This document shows, piece by piece, positions 38,001 through 51,058 of a stretch of DNA of 64,000 nt. The translations under genes were made by a program, and so were the position numbers. This DNA comes from Hydractinia symbiolongicarpus (taxonomy: Eukaryota > Cnidaria > Hydrozoa > Anthoathecata > Hydractiniidae). The notes beneath the pieces were generated by a model that worked only from the letters and a program-made list of their open reading frames with translations, was not told the DNA's origin and searched no databases. Positions within the stretch are counted from its first letter, which is position 1; the number at the start of each line of letters is the position of its first letter. The stretch is taken from assembly GCF_029227915.1 (NCBI RefSeq), contig NC_079877.1, forward strand, positions 1,984,001 to 2,048,000, in the 5' to 3' direction.

Positions 38001-38784
38001 AAAAGTTAAGATAAATAAGTCATTTTTACTGTGGAAACAATCCTAGCCGTTATCGCGCGCTGAAGAAATAGAGACAGTTTCAAAAACTAAATTTCATTGA
38101 CTTTCTAACAGTGTCAATGCGTTTGAGTTACAACGGTTGCGTCACATATTCGTACCAACATGTATTTAGTGATTCCCTTCCGATATTACTAAGTTGTAAC
38201 GCTTTTAACAGTGAAACGATTGACTGTGGGAATTAATTTAACTGATTCTGGACTGTGACCTTATAAATGTGATGAATGCGCCAATTGGACTCCAAGAAAT
38301 AACATTCTTCTTAATTTGACATGATTACTGGAACTCAGCGATTACACTGGGCGCTGTGGTAGCGCTTTATTTAAATATTAAGATAAATAAGTCATTTTTT
38401 ACTGTGGGACCAATCCTAGCCGTGATGACGCGCTGAAGAGATAGAGACAGTTTCAAAAACCACATTTCATTGACTTACTAACGGTGTCAATCTGTTTGAG
38501 TTACAACAGTTGCGTCACAAATTTGTACTAACATGCATTTAGTGATTCCCTTCCGATGTTACTAAGTTGTAACGCTTTTAACAGTGAAACGATTGACTGT
38601 GGGAATTAATTTAACTGATTCTGGACTGTGACCTTATAAATGTGATGAATGCGCCAATTGGACTCCAAGAAATAACATTCTTCTAAATTTGACATGATTA
38701 CTGGAACTCAGCGATTACACTGGGCGCTGTGGTAGCGCTTTATTTAAAAATTAAGATAAATAAGTCATTTTTTACTGTGGGACC

Positions 38785-39903
38785 AATCCTAGCCGTTAGC
38801 GCGCGCTGAAGAAATAGACACAGTTTCAAAAACTACATTTCATTGACTTTCTAACGCTGTAAATCCGTTTGAGTAACAACGGTTGCGTCACATATTCGTA
38901 CCAACATATATTTAGTGATTTCCTTCCGATGTTACTAAGTTGTATCGCTTTTAACAGTGAAACGATTGACTGTGGGAATTAATTTAACTGATTCTGGACT
39001 GTCACCTTATAAATGTGATAAATGCGCCAATTGGACTCCAAGAAATAACATTCTTCTTAATTTGACATGATTACTGGAACTCAGCGATTACACTGGGCGC
39101 TGTGGTAGTGCTTTATTTAAAAATTAAGATAAATAAGTCATTTTTTACTGTGGGACCAATCCTAGCCGTTATGACGCGCTGAAGAGATAGAGACAGTTTC
39201 AAAAACCACATTTCATTGACTTACCAACGGTGTCAATCTGTTTGAGTTACAACAGTTGCGTCACAAATTTGTACTAACATGCATTTAGTGATTCCCTTCC
39301 GATATTACTAAGTTGTAACGCTTTTAACAGTGAAACGATTGACTGTGGGAATTAATTTAACTGATTGTGGACTGTGACCTTATAAATGTGATGAATGCGC
39401 CAATTGGACTCCAAGAAATAACATTCTTCTAAATTTGACATGATTACTGGAACTCAGCGATTACACTGGGCGCTGTGGTAGCGCTTTATTTAAAAATTAA
39501 GTTAAATAAGTCATTTTTTACTGTGGGACCAATCGTAGCCGTTATCACGCGCTGAAGAAATAGAGACAGTTTCAAAAACTACATTTCATTGACTTTCTAA
39601 CGGTGTCAATCCGTTTGAGTTACAACGGTTGCATCACATATTCGTACCAACATGTATTTAGTGATTTCCTTCCGATATTACTAAGTTGTATCGCTTTTAA
39701 CAGTGAAACGATTGACCGTGGGAATTAATTCAACTGATTCTGGACTGTGACCTTATAAATGTGAATAATGCGCCAATTGGTCTCCAAGGAATAACATTCT
39801 TCTAAATTTGACATGATTACTGGAACTCAGCGATTACACTGGGCGCTGTGGTAGCGCTTTATTTAAAAATTAAGTTAAATAAGTCATTTTTTACTGTGGG
39901 ACC
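38785..39903 (+). repeat. Distant copy of the m94-m96 segment, about 4,097 bp downstream
   Basis: From the second half of m105 through m107 the sequence follows that of m94-m96. Shared variants are 'ctggactgtcacc' (near 34901 and 38997), 'ttaccaacgg' (near 35126 and 39222) and gattgtggactgtg (near 35268 and 39364). The spacing corresponds to eleven monomers. m107 differs by 'aagttaaataag', which then spreads in the following tetramers. Confidence 0.7.
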
Positions 39904-42507
39904 AATCGTAGCCGTTATCACGCGCTGAAGAAATAGAGACAGTTTCAAAAATTACATTTCATTGACTTTCTAACGGTGTCAATCCGTTTGAGTAACAACG
40001 GTTGCGTCACATATTCGTACCAACATGTATTTAGCGATAGTATTCGGATATTACTAGGTTGCATCGCTTTTTACAGTGAAACGTTTGACTGTGGGACTTA
40101 ATTGGACTGATTTTGGACTTTGACCTTATAAATGTGATAAATGAGCCATTTTGACTAAAAGAAATAACATTCTTCTTGATTTGACATGATTGCTGGAACT
40201 CAGCGATTACACTGGGCGCTGTGGTAGCGCTTTATTTAAAAGTTAAGATAAATAAGTCATTTTTACTGTGGAAACAATCCTAGCCGTTATCGCGCGCTGA
40301 AGAAATAGAGACAGTTTCAAAAACTACATTTCATTGACTTTCTAACAGTGTCAATGCGTTTGAGTTACAACGGTTGCGTCACATATTCGTACCAACATGT
40401 ATTTAGTGATTCCCTTCCGATATTACTAAGTTGTAACGCTTTTAACAGTGAAACGATTGACTGTGGGAATTAATTTAACTGATTTTGGACTTTGACCTTA
40501 TAAATGTGATAAATGAGCCATTTTGACTAAAAGAAATAACATTCTTCTTGATTTGACATGATTGCTGGAACTCAGCGATTACACTGGGCGCTGTGGTAGC
40601 GTTTTATTTAAAAGTTAAGATAAATAAGTCATTTTTACTGTGGAAACAATCCTAGCCGATATCGCGCGCTGAAGAAATAGAGACAGTTTCAAAACTACAT
40701 TTCATTGACTTTCTAACAGTGTCAATGCGTTTGAGTTACAACGGTTGCGTCACATATTCGTACCAACATGTATTTAGTGATTTCCTTCCGATATTACTAA
40801 GTTGTATCGCTTTTAACAGTGAAACTATTGACTGTGGGAATTAATTTAACTGATTGTGGACTGTGACCTTATAAATGTGATGAATGCGCCAATTGGACTC
40901 CAAGAAATAACATTCTTCTAAATTTGACATGATTACTGGAACTCAGCGATTACACTGGGCGCTGTGGTAGCGCTTTATTTAAAAATTAAGTTAAATAAGT
41001 CATTTTTTACTGTGGGACCAATCGTAGCCGTTATCACGCGCTGAAGAAATAGAGACAGTTTCAAAAACTACATTTCATTGACTTTCTAACGGTGTCAATC
41101 CGTTTGAGTTACAACGGTTGCATCACATATTCGTACCAACATGTATTTAGTGATTTCCTTCCGATATTACTAAGTTGTATCGCTTTTAACAGTGAAACGA
41201 TTGACCGTGGGAATTAATTCAACTGATTCTGGACTGTGACCTTATAAATGTGAATAATGCGCCAATTGGTCTCCAAGGAATAACATTCTTCTAAATTTGA
41301 CATGATTACTGGAACTCAGCGATTACACTGGGCGCTGTGGTAGCGCTTTATTTAAAAATTAAGTTAAATAAGTCATTTTTTACTGTGGGACCAATCGTAG
41401 CTGTTATCACGCGCTGAAGAAATAGAGACAGTTTCAAAAATTACATTTCATTGACTTTCTAACGGTGTCAATCCGTTTGAGTAACAACGGTTGCGTCACA
41501 TATTCGTACCAACATGTATTTAGCGATAGTATTCGGATATTACTAGGTTGCATCGCTTTTTACAGTGAAACGTTTGACTGTGGGACTTAATTGGACTGAT
41601 TTTGGACTTTGACCTTATAAATGTGATAAATGAGCCATTTTGACTAAAAGAAATAACATTCTTCTTGATTTGACATGATTGCTGGAACTCAGCGATTACA
41701 CTGGGCGCTGTGGTAGCGCTTTATTTAAAAGTTAAGATAAATAAGTCATTTTTACTGTGGAAACAATCCTAGCCGTTATCGCGCGCTGAAGAAATAGAGA
41801 CAGTTTCAAAAACTACATTTCATTGACTTTCTAACAGTGTCAATGCGTTTGAGTTACAACGGTTGCGTCACATATTCGTACCAACATGTATTTAGTGATT
41901 CCCTTCCGATATTACTAAGTTGTAACGCTTTTAACAGTGAAACGATTGACTGTGGGAATTAATTTTACTGATTTTGGACTTTGACCTTATAAATGTGATA
42001 AATGAGCCATTTTGACTAAAAGAAATAACATTCTTCTTGATTTGACATGATTGCTGGAACTCAGCGATTACACTGGGCGCTGTGGTAGCGTTTTATTTAA
42101 AAGTTAAGATAAATAAGTCATTTTTACTGTGGAAACAATCCTAGCCGATATCGCGCGCTGAAGAAATAGAGACAGTTTCAAAACTACATTTCATTGACTT
42201 TCTAACAGTGTCAATGCGTTTGAGTTACAACGGTTGCGTCACATATTCGTACCAACATGTATTTAGTGATTTCCTTCCGATATTACTAAGTTGTATCGCT
42301 TTTAACAGTGAAACTATTGACTGTGGGAATTAATTTAACTGATTCTGGACTGTGACCTTATAAATGTGATAAATGCGCAAATTGGACTCCAAGAAATAAC
42401 ATTCTTCTTAATTTGACATGATTACTGGAACTCAGCGATTACACTGGGCGCTGTGGTAGCGCTTTATTTAAAAATTAAGATAAATAAGTCATTTTAACTG
42501 TGGGACC
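39531..42507 (+). repeat. Tetramer duplication, two copies of about 1,489 bp
   Basis: m107-m110 (39531-41019) and m111-m114 (41020-42507) have all starts 1,489 bp apart. Shared marks are 'aagttaaataag' (39499, 39871, 40988, 41361), taattggactgatttt, and the 'agccgatatcgcg' head with one A lost in 'tttcaaaactac'. The second half of m110 matches m106 (gattgtggactgtg) while that of m114 does not, so the real breakpoint is near 39,350/40,840 and not at the monomer start. Confidence 0.88.
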
Positions 42508-43623
42508 AATCCTAGCCGTTAGCGCGCGCTGAAGAAATAGACACAGTTTCAAAAACTACATTTCATTGACTTTCTAACGCTGTAAATCCGTTTGAGTAAC
42601 AACGGTTGCGTCACATATTCGTACCAACATGTATTTAGCGATAGTATTCGGATATTACTAGGTTGCATCGCTTTTTACAGTGAAACGTTTGACTGTGGGA
42701 CTTAATTGAACTGATTTTGGACTTTGACCTTATAAATGTGATAAATGAGCCATTTTGACTAAAAGAAATAACATTCTTCTTGATTTGACATGATTGCTGG
42801 AACTCAGCGATTACACTGGGCGCTGTGGTAGCGCTTTATTTAAAAGTTAAGATAAATAAGTCATTTTTACTGTGGAAACAATCCTAGCCGTTATCGCGCG
42901 CTGAAGAAATAGAGTCAGTTTCAAAATTTACATTTCATTGACTTTCTAACAGTGTCAATGCGTTTGAGTTACAACGGTTGCGTCACATATTCGTACCAAC
43001 ATGTATTTAGTGATTCCCTTCCGATATTACTAAGTTGTAACGCTTTTAACAGTGAAACGATTGACTGTGGGAATTAATTTAACTGATTCTGGACTGTGAC
43101 CTTATAAATGTGATGAATGCGCCAATTGGACTACAAGAAATAACATTCTTCTAAATTTGACATGAATACTGGAACTCAGCGATTACACTGGGCGCTGTGG
43201 TAGCGCTTTATTTAAAAATTAAGATAAATAAGTCATTTTTTACTGTGGGACCATCCTAGCCGTTTTCGCGCGCTGAAGAAATAGAGACAGTTTTAAAAAC
43301 TACATTTCATTGACTTTCTAGCAGTGTCAATGCGTTTGAGTTACAACGGTTGCGTCACATATTCGTACCAACATGTATTTAGTGATTTCCTTCCGATATT
43401 ACTAAGTTGTATCGCTTTTAACAGTGAAACTATTGACTGTGGGAATTAATTTAACTGATTCTGGACTGTGACCTTATAAATGTGATAAATGCGCCAATTG
43501 GACTCCAAGAAATAACATTCTTCTTAATTTGACATGATTACAGGAACTCAGCGATTACACTGGGCGCTGTGGTAGCGCTTTATTTAAAAATTAAGATAAA
43601 TAAGTCATTTTAACTGTGGGACC

Positions 43624-46597
43624 ATACCTAGCCGTTAGCGCGCGCTGAAGAAATAGACACAGTTTAAAAAACTACATTTCATTGACTTTCTAACGCTGTA
43701 AATCCGTTTGAGTAACAACGGTTGCGTCACATATTCGTACCAACGTGTATTTAGCGATAGTATTCGGATATTACTAGGTTGCATCGCTTTTTACAGTGAA
43801 ACGTTTGACTGTGGGACTTAATTGAACTGATTTTGGACTTTCACCTTATAAATGTGATAAATGAGCCATTTTGACTAAAAGAAATAACATTCTTCTTGAT
43901 TTGACATGATTGCTGGAACTCAGCGATTACACTGGGCGCTGTGGTAGCGTTTTATTTAAAAGTTAAGATAAATAAGTCATTTTTACTGTGGAAACAATCC
44001 TAGCCGATATCGCGCGCTGAAGAAATAGAGACAGTTTCAAAACTACATTTCATTGACTTTCTAACAGTGTCAATGCGTTTGAGTTACAACGGTTGCGTCA
44101 CATATTCGTACCAACATGTATTTAGTGATTTCCTTCCGATATTACTAAGTTGTATCGCTTTTAACAGTGAAACTATTGACTGTGGGAATTAATTTAACTG
44201 ATTCTGGACTGTGACCTTATAAATGTGATAAATGCGCCAATTGGACTCCAAGAAATAACATTCTTCTTAATTTGACATGATTACTGGAACTCAGCGATTA
44301 CACTGGGCGCTGTGGTAGCGCTTTATTTAAAAATTAAGATAAATAAGTCATTTTAACTGTGGGACCAATCCTAGCCGTTAGCGCGCGCTGAAGAAATAGA
44401 CACAGTTTCAAAAACTACATTTCATTGACTTTCTAACGGTGTAAATCCGTTTGAGTAACAACGGTTGCGTCACATATTCGTACCAACATGTATTTAGCGA
44501 TAGTATTCGGATATTACTAGGTTGCATCGCTTTTAACAGTGAAACTATTGACTGTGGGAATTAATTTAACTGATTCTGGACTGTGACCTTATAAATGTGA
44601 TAAATGCGCCAATTGGACTCCAAGAAATAACATTCTTCTTAATTTGACATGATTACTGGAACTCAGCGATTACACTGGGCGCTGTGGTAGCGCTTTATTT
44701 AAAAATTAAGATAAATAAGTCATTTTAACTGTGGGACCAATTCTAGCCGTTAGCGCGCGCTGAAGAAATAGACACAGTTTCAAAAACTACATTTCATTGA
44801 CTTTCTAACGCTGTAAATCCGTTTGAGTTACAACGGTTGCGTCACATATTCGTACCAACATGTATTTAGTGATTTCCTTCCGATATTACTAAGTTGTATC
44901 GCTTTTAACAGTGAAACTATTGACTGTGGGAATTAATTTAACTGATTCTGGACTGTGACCTTATAAATGTGATAAATGCGCCAATTGGACTCCAAGAAAT
45001 AACATTCTTCTTAATTTGACATGATTACAGGAACTCAGCGATTACACTGGGCGCTGTGGTAGCGCTTTATTTAAAAATTAAGATAAATAAGTCATTTTAA
45101 CTGTGGGACCATACCTAGCCGTTAGCGCGCGCTGAAGAAATAGACACAGTTTAAAAAACTACATTTCATTGACTTTCTAACGCTGTAAATCCGTTTGAGT
45201 AACAACGGTTGCGTCACATATTCGTACCAACGTGTATTTAGCGATAGTATTCGGATATTACTAGGTTGCATCGCTTTTTACAGTGAAACGTTTGACTGTG
45301 GGACTTAATTGAACTGATTTTGGACTTTCACCTTATAAATGTGATAAATGAGCCATTTTGACTAAAAGAAATAACATTCTTCTTGATTTGACATGATTGC
45401 TGGAACTCAGCGATTACACTGGGCGCTGTGGTAGCGTTTTATTTAAAAGTTAAGATAAATAAGTAATTTTTGCTGTGGAAACAATCCTAGCCGATATCGC
45501 GCGCTGAAGAAATAGAGACAGTTTCAAAACTACATTTCATTGACTTTCTAACAGTGTCAATGCGTTTGAGTTACAACGGTTGCGTCACATATTCGTACCA
45601 ACATGTATTTAGTGATTTCCTTCCGATATTACTAAGTTGTATCGCTTTTAACAGTGAAACTATTGACTGTGGGAATTAATTTAACTGATTCTGGACTGTG
45701 ACCTTATAAATGTGATAAATGCGCCAATTGGACTCCAAGAAATAACATTCTTCTTAATTTGACATGATTACTGGAACTCAGCGATTACACTGGGCGCTGT
45801 GGTAGCGCTTTATTTAAAAATTAAGATAAATAAGTCATTTTAACTGTGGGACCAATCCTAGCCGTTAGCGCGCGCTGAAGAAATAGACACAGTTTCAAAA
45901 ACTACATTTCATTGACTTTCTAACGGTGTAAATCCGTTTGAGTAACAACGGTTGCGTCACATATTCGTACCAACATGTATTTAGCGATAGTATTCGGATA
46001 TTACTAGGTTGCATCGCTTTTAACAGTGAAACTATTGACTGTGGGAATTAATTTAACTGATTCTGGACTGTGACCTTATAAATGTGATAAATGCGCCAAT
46101 TGGACTCCAAGAAATAACATTCTTCTTAATTTGACATGATTACTGGAACTCAGCGATTACACTGGGCGCTGTGGTAGCGCTTTATTTAAAAATTAAGATA
46201 AATAAGTCATTTTAACTGTGGGACCAATTCTAGCCGTTAGCGCGCGCTGAAGAAATAGACACAGTTTCAAAAACTACATTTCATTGACTTTCTAACGCTG
46301 TAAATCCGTTTGAGTAACAACGGTTGCGTGACATATTCGTACCAACATGTATTTAGTAATTTCCTTCCGATATTACTAAGTTGTATCGCTTTTAACAGTG
46401 AAACGATTGACTGTGGGAATTAATTCAACTGATTCTGGACTGTGACCTTATAAATGTGATAAATGGGCCAATTGGACTCCAAGAAATAACATTCTTCTTA
46501 ATTTGACATGATTACTGGAACTCAGCGATTACACTGGGCGCTGTGGTAGCGCTTTATTTAAAAATTAAGATAAATAAGTCATTTTAACTGTGGGACC
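43624..46597 (+). repeat. Tetramer duplication, two copies of 1,487 bp
   Basis: m118-m121 (43624-45110) and m122-m125 (45111-46597) have constant 1,487-bp spacing. Shared private variants are ccatacctagcc, cagtttaaaaaactac, ccaacgtgtattt, ctttcaccttat, agccgatatcgcg and ccaattctagcc. A difference is 'aagtaatttttgctg' (45463) against 'aagtcatttttactg'. The match starts inside m117 (gattacaggaac near 43534 and 45021) and ends near 46,314. Confidence 0.92.
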
Positions 46598-46969
46598 AAT
46601 CCTAGCCGTTAGCGCGCGCTGAAGAAATAGACACAGTTTCAAAAACTACATTTCATTGACTTTCTAACGCTGTAAATCCGTTTGAGTAACAACGGTTGCG
46701 TGACATATTCGTACCAACATGTATTTAGTAATTTCCTTCCGATATTACTAAGTTGTATCGCTTTTAACAGTGAAACGATTGACTGTGGGAATTAATTCAA
46801 CTGATTCTGGACTGTGACCTTATAAATGTGATAAATGCGCCAATTGGACTCCAAGAAATAACATTCTTCTTAATTTGACATGATTACTGGAACTCAGCGA
46901 TTACACTGGGCGCTGTGGTAGCGCTTTATTTAAAAATTAAGATAAATAAGTCATTTTAACTGTGGGACC
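46226..46969 (+). repeat. Single-monomer tandem duplication (m125/m126, 372 bp each)
   Basis: I see only two differences over 372 bp: aattctag against aatcctag, and aatgggcc against aatgcgcc. Both carry the private variants gttgcgtgacatattcg and ttagtaatttcc; the first recurs in m128 near 47440. This is the closest adjacent pair noticed and probably a very recent duplication. Confidence 0.9.
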
Positions 46970-48087
46970 AATCCTAGCCGTTAGCGCGCGCTGAAGAAAT
47001 AGACACAGTTTCAAAAACTACATTTCATTGACTTTCTAACGCTGTAAATCCGTTTGAGTAACAACGGTTGCGTCACATATTCGTACCAACATGTATTTAG
47101 CGATAGTATTCGGATATTACTAGGTTGCATCGCTTTTTACAGTGAAACGATTGACTGTGGGACTTAATTGAACTGATTTTGGACTTTGACCTTATAAATG
47201 TGATAAATGAGACATTTTGACTAAAAGAAATAACATTCTTCTTGATTTGACATGATTGCAGGAACTCAGCGATTACACTGGGCGCTGTGGTAGCGCTTTA
47301 TTTAAAAGTTAAGATAAATAAGTCATTTTTACTGTGCAAACAATCCTAGCTGTTATCGCGCGCTGAAGAAATAGAGACAGTTTCAAAAACTACATTTCAT
47401 TGACTTTCTAACAGTGTCAATGCGTTTGAGTTACAACGGTTGCGTGACATATTCGTACCAACATGTATTTCGTGATTTCCTTCCGATATTACTAAGTTGT
47501 ATCGCTTTTAACAGTGAAACGATTGACTGTGGGAATTAATTCAACTGATTCTGGACTGTGACCTTATAAATGTGATAAATGCGCCAATTGGACTCCAAGA
47601 GAAAACATTCTTCTTAATTTGACATGATTACTGGAACTCAGCGATTACACTGGCTGCTGTGGTAGCGCTTTATTTAAAAACTAAGATAAATAAGTCATTT
47701 TTTACTGTGGGACCAATCCTAGCCGTTATGACGCGCTGAAGAGATAGAGACAGTTTCAAAAACGACATTTCATTGACTTACTAACGGTGTCAATCTGTTT
47801 GAGTTACAACAGTTGCGTCACAAATTTGTACTAACATGCATTTAGTGATTCCCTTCCGGTATTACTAAGTTGTAACGCTTTTAACTGTGAAACGATTGAC
47901 TGTGGGAATTAATTTAACTGATTCTGGACTGTGACCTTATAAATGTGATGAATGCGCCAATTGGACTCCAAGAAATAACATTCTTCTAAATTTGACATGA
48001 TTACTGGAACTCAGCGATTACACTGGGCGCTGTGGTAGCGCTTTATTTAAAAATTAAGATAAATAAGTCATTTTTTACTGTGGGACC

Positions 48088-50323
48088 AATCGTAGCCGTT
48101 ATCACGCGCTGAAGAAATAGAGACAGTTTCAAAAACTACATTTCATTGACTTTCTAACGGTGTCAATCCGTTTGAGTTACAACGGTTGCATCACATATTC
48201 GTACTAACATGTATTTAGTGATTTCCTTCCGATATTACTAAGTTGTATCGCTTTTAACAGTGAAACGATTGACCGTGGGAATTAATTCAACTGATTCTGG
48301 ACTGTGACCTTATAAATGTGATTAATGCGCCAATTGGTTTCCAAGGAATAACATTCTTCTTAATTTGACATGATTGTCGGAACTCAGCGATTACACTGGT
48401 CCCTGTGGTAGCGATTCATTTCAAATTTTAAATAAATAAGTCATTTTTACTGTTGGACCAATCCTAGCCGTTATCGCGCGCTGAAGAAATAGAGAGAGTT
48501 TCAAAAACCACATTTCATTGACTTTCTAACGGTGTCAATCCGTTTGAGTTAGAACGGTTGCGTCACACATTCGTGCCAACATGTATTTAGTGATATTTTT
48601 CCGATATTACTAAGTTGTATCGCTTTCAACAGTGAAACGATTGACTGTGGGACTTAGTTGAACTGATTTTGGACTTTGACCTTATAAATGTGATAAATTA
48701 GTCATTTTCACTACAAGAAATGACATTCTTCTTAGTTTGACATGATTGCTGGAACTCAGCGATAACACTGGGCGCTGTGGTAACGCTTTATTTAAAAATT
48801 AAAATAAATAAGTCATTTTGTACTGTGGGACCAATCCTAGCCGTTATCGCGCGCTGAAGAAATAGAGAGAGTTTCAAAAACCACATTTCATTGACTTTCT
48901 AACGGTGTCAATCCGTTTGAGTTAGAACGGTTGCGTCACATAATCGTACCAACATGTATTTAGTGATTTTCTTCCGATATTACTAAGTTGTATCGCTTTC
49001 AACAGCGAAACGATTGACTGTGGGACTTAATTGAACTGATTTTGGACTTTGACCTTATAAATGTAATAAATGAGCCATTTTGACTAAAAGAAATAACATT
49101 CTTCTTAATTTGACATGATTGCTGGAACTCAGCCATTACACTGGGCGCTGTGGTAGCGCTTTGTTTAAAAATTAAGATAAATAAGTCATTTTTTACTGTG
49201 GGACCAAGCGTAGCCGTTATCACGCGCTGAAGAAATAGAGACAGTTTCAAAAACTACATTTCATTGACTTTCTAACGGTGTCAATCCGTTTGAGTTACAA
49301 CGGTTGCATCACATATTCGTACCAACATGTATTTAGTGATTTCCTTCCGATATTACTAAGTTGTATCGCTTTTAACAGTGAAACGATTGACCGTGGGAAT
49401 TAATTCAACTGATTCTGGACTGTGACCTTATAAATGTAAATAATGCGCCAATTGGTCTCCAAGGAATAACATTCTTCTTAATTTGACATGATTGTCGGAA
49501 CTCAGCGATTACACTGGTCCCTGTGGTAGCGATTCATTTAAAATTTTAAATAAATAAGTCATTTTTACTGTGGGACCAATCCTAGCCGTTATCGCGCGCT
49601 GAAGAAATAGAGAGAGTTTCAAAAACCACATTTCATTGACTTTCTAACGGTGTTAATCCGTTTGAGTTAGAACGGTTGCGTCACACATTCGTGCCAACAT
49701 GTATTTAGTGATATTATTCCGATATTACTAAGTTGTATCGCTTTCAACAGTAAAACGATTGACTGTGGGACTTAGTTGAACTGATTTTGGACTTTGACCT
49801 TATAAATGTGATAAATTAGTCATTTTGATTACAAGAAATGACATTCTTCTTAGTTTGACATGATTGCTGGAACTCAGCGATTACACTGGGCGCTGTGGTA
49901 ACGCTTTATTTAAAAATTAAAATAAATAAGTCATTTTGTACTGTGGGACCAATCCTAGCCGTTATCGCGCGCTGAAGAAATAGAGAGAGTTTCAAAAACC
50001 ACATTTCATTGACTTTCTAACGGTGTCAATCCGTTTGAGTTAGAACGGTTGCGTCACAAAATCGTACCAACATGTATTTAGTGATTTTCTTCCGATATTA
50101 CTAAGTTGTATCGCTTTCAACAGCGAAACGATTGACTGTGGGACTTAATTGAACTGATTTTGGACTTTGACCTTATAAATGTAATAAATGAGCCATTTTG
50201 ACTAAAAGAAATAACATTCTTCTTAATTTGACATGACTGCTAGAACTCAGCGATTACACTGGGCGCTGTGGTAGCGCTTTGTATAAAAATTAAGATAAAT
50301 AAGTCATTTTTTACTGTGGGACC
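48088..50323 (+). repeat. Trimer duplication across the domain III/IV border, two copies of 1,118 bp
   Basis: m130-m132 (48088-49205) and m133-m135 (49206-50323) have all starts 1,118 bp apart. The shared series is a gamma-like copy with ttatcacgcgctg head and a tggtccctgtgg tail, then a tagtgatattt copy with gagagagtttc, then a copy with aacagcgaaacg. Small differences include 'tgatattattcc' (49711) against 'tgatatttttcc'. Confidence 0.88.
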
Positions 50324-50696
50324 AATCCTAGCCGTTATCGCGCGCTGAAGAAATAAAGACATTCTCAAAAACTACATTTTATTGATTTTTTGGCGGTTTA
50401 ATTCCGTTTGAGTTACAACGGTTGCGTCACATATTCGTACCAACATGTATTTAGCGAAAGTATTCGGATATTACTAGGTTGCATCGCTTTTAACTGTGAA
50501 ACGTTTGACTGTGCGACTTAATTGAACTGCTTTTGGACTTTGACCTTATAAATGTTATAAGTGAGACAATTGCACTCCAAGAAATAACATTCTTCTTTAT
50601 TTGACATGATTGCTGGAACTCAGCGATTACATTGGGCGCTGTGGTTGCGCTTTATTTAAAGATTAAGATGAATAAGTCATTTTTTACTGTGGGACC

Positions 50697-51058
50697 AATC
50701 CTAGCCGTTAGTTTGCGCTGAAGAAATAGAGACAGCTTCATTTCATTGACTTTCTAACGGTGTCAATCCGTTTGAGTTGCAACAGTTGGGTCACATATTC
50801 GTACCAACATGTATTTAGCGAAAATTTTTGGATATTACTAGGTTGCATCGTTCTAACAGTGAAACGATTGACTGTGGGACTTAATTGAACTAACTTTGGA
50901 CTTAGACCTCATAAGTGTGATAAATGAGACAATTGGACTCCAAGAAAGAACATTCTTCTTAATTTGATATGAGTGCCGGAACTCCGCGATTACACTGGAC
51001 CCTGTGGTAGCGATTCATTTAAAAATTTAAATAAGTAAGTCATTTTTACTGTGGGACC
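50697..51058 (+). repeat. Short monomer m137 (362 bp) with 9-bp deletion
   Basis: The head reads gacagcttcatttcattg where relatives (m154, m158) read gacagcttca, then aaaagtaca, then tttcattg. Nine bases are lost, with 'ca' at both edges. A further base is missing in 'gcatcgttctaac'. m142 and m145 are otherwise close relatives and keep the nine bases. Confidence 0.75.

Larger units (their letters stand above)
23150..48459 (+). repeat. Domain III: 68 monomers (m63-m130), mostly 372 bp, beta and gamma families
   Basis: Monomer starts: 23150, 23523, 23895, 24267, 24638, 25010, 25383, 25755, 26127, 26499, 26870, 27242, 27614, 27985, 28357, 28729, 29101, 29473, 29846, 30219, 30591, 30963, 31335, 31707, 32080, 32453, 32825, 33198, 33571, 33944, 34316, 34689, 35062, 35434, 35807, 36179, 36551, 36923, 37295, 37667, 38039, 38412, 38785, 39158, 39531, 39904, 40276, 40648, 41020, 41393, 41765, 42137, 42508, 42880, 43253, 43624, 43996, 44367, 44739, 45111, 45483, 45854, 46226, 46598, 46970, 47342, 47715, 48088. 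Beta copies read cgatagtattcgg, gtttgactgtgggactt, gagccattttgactaaaag and tttaaaagttaag. Gamma copies read tgatttccttccg, gtgggaattaattt, gcgccaattggactcc and attactggaac. A gamma subtype has heads reading ttatgacgcgctgaagagat. Similarity between copies is visibly higher here than in domain I. Confidence 0.9.

Noticed and set aside
48999-49250. Minus-strand open frames of 62-83 codons (also 9439-9627, 23277-23465, 52505-52711, 53622-53828, 59302-59553, 60420-60671)
   Set aside because: They are the same satellite segment read in one frame, recur wherever a few stops happen to be lost, and have no family resemblance or start context. A 373-bp period shifts frame every copy. They are not genes.
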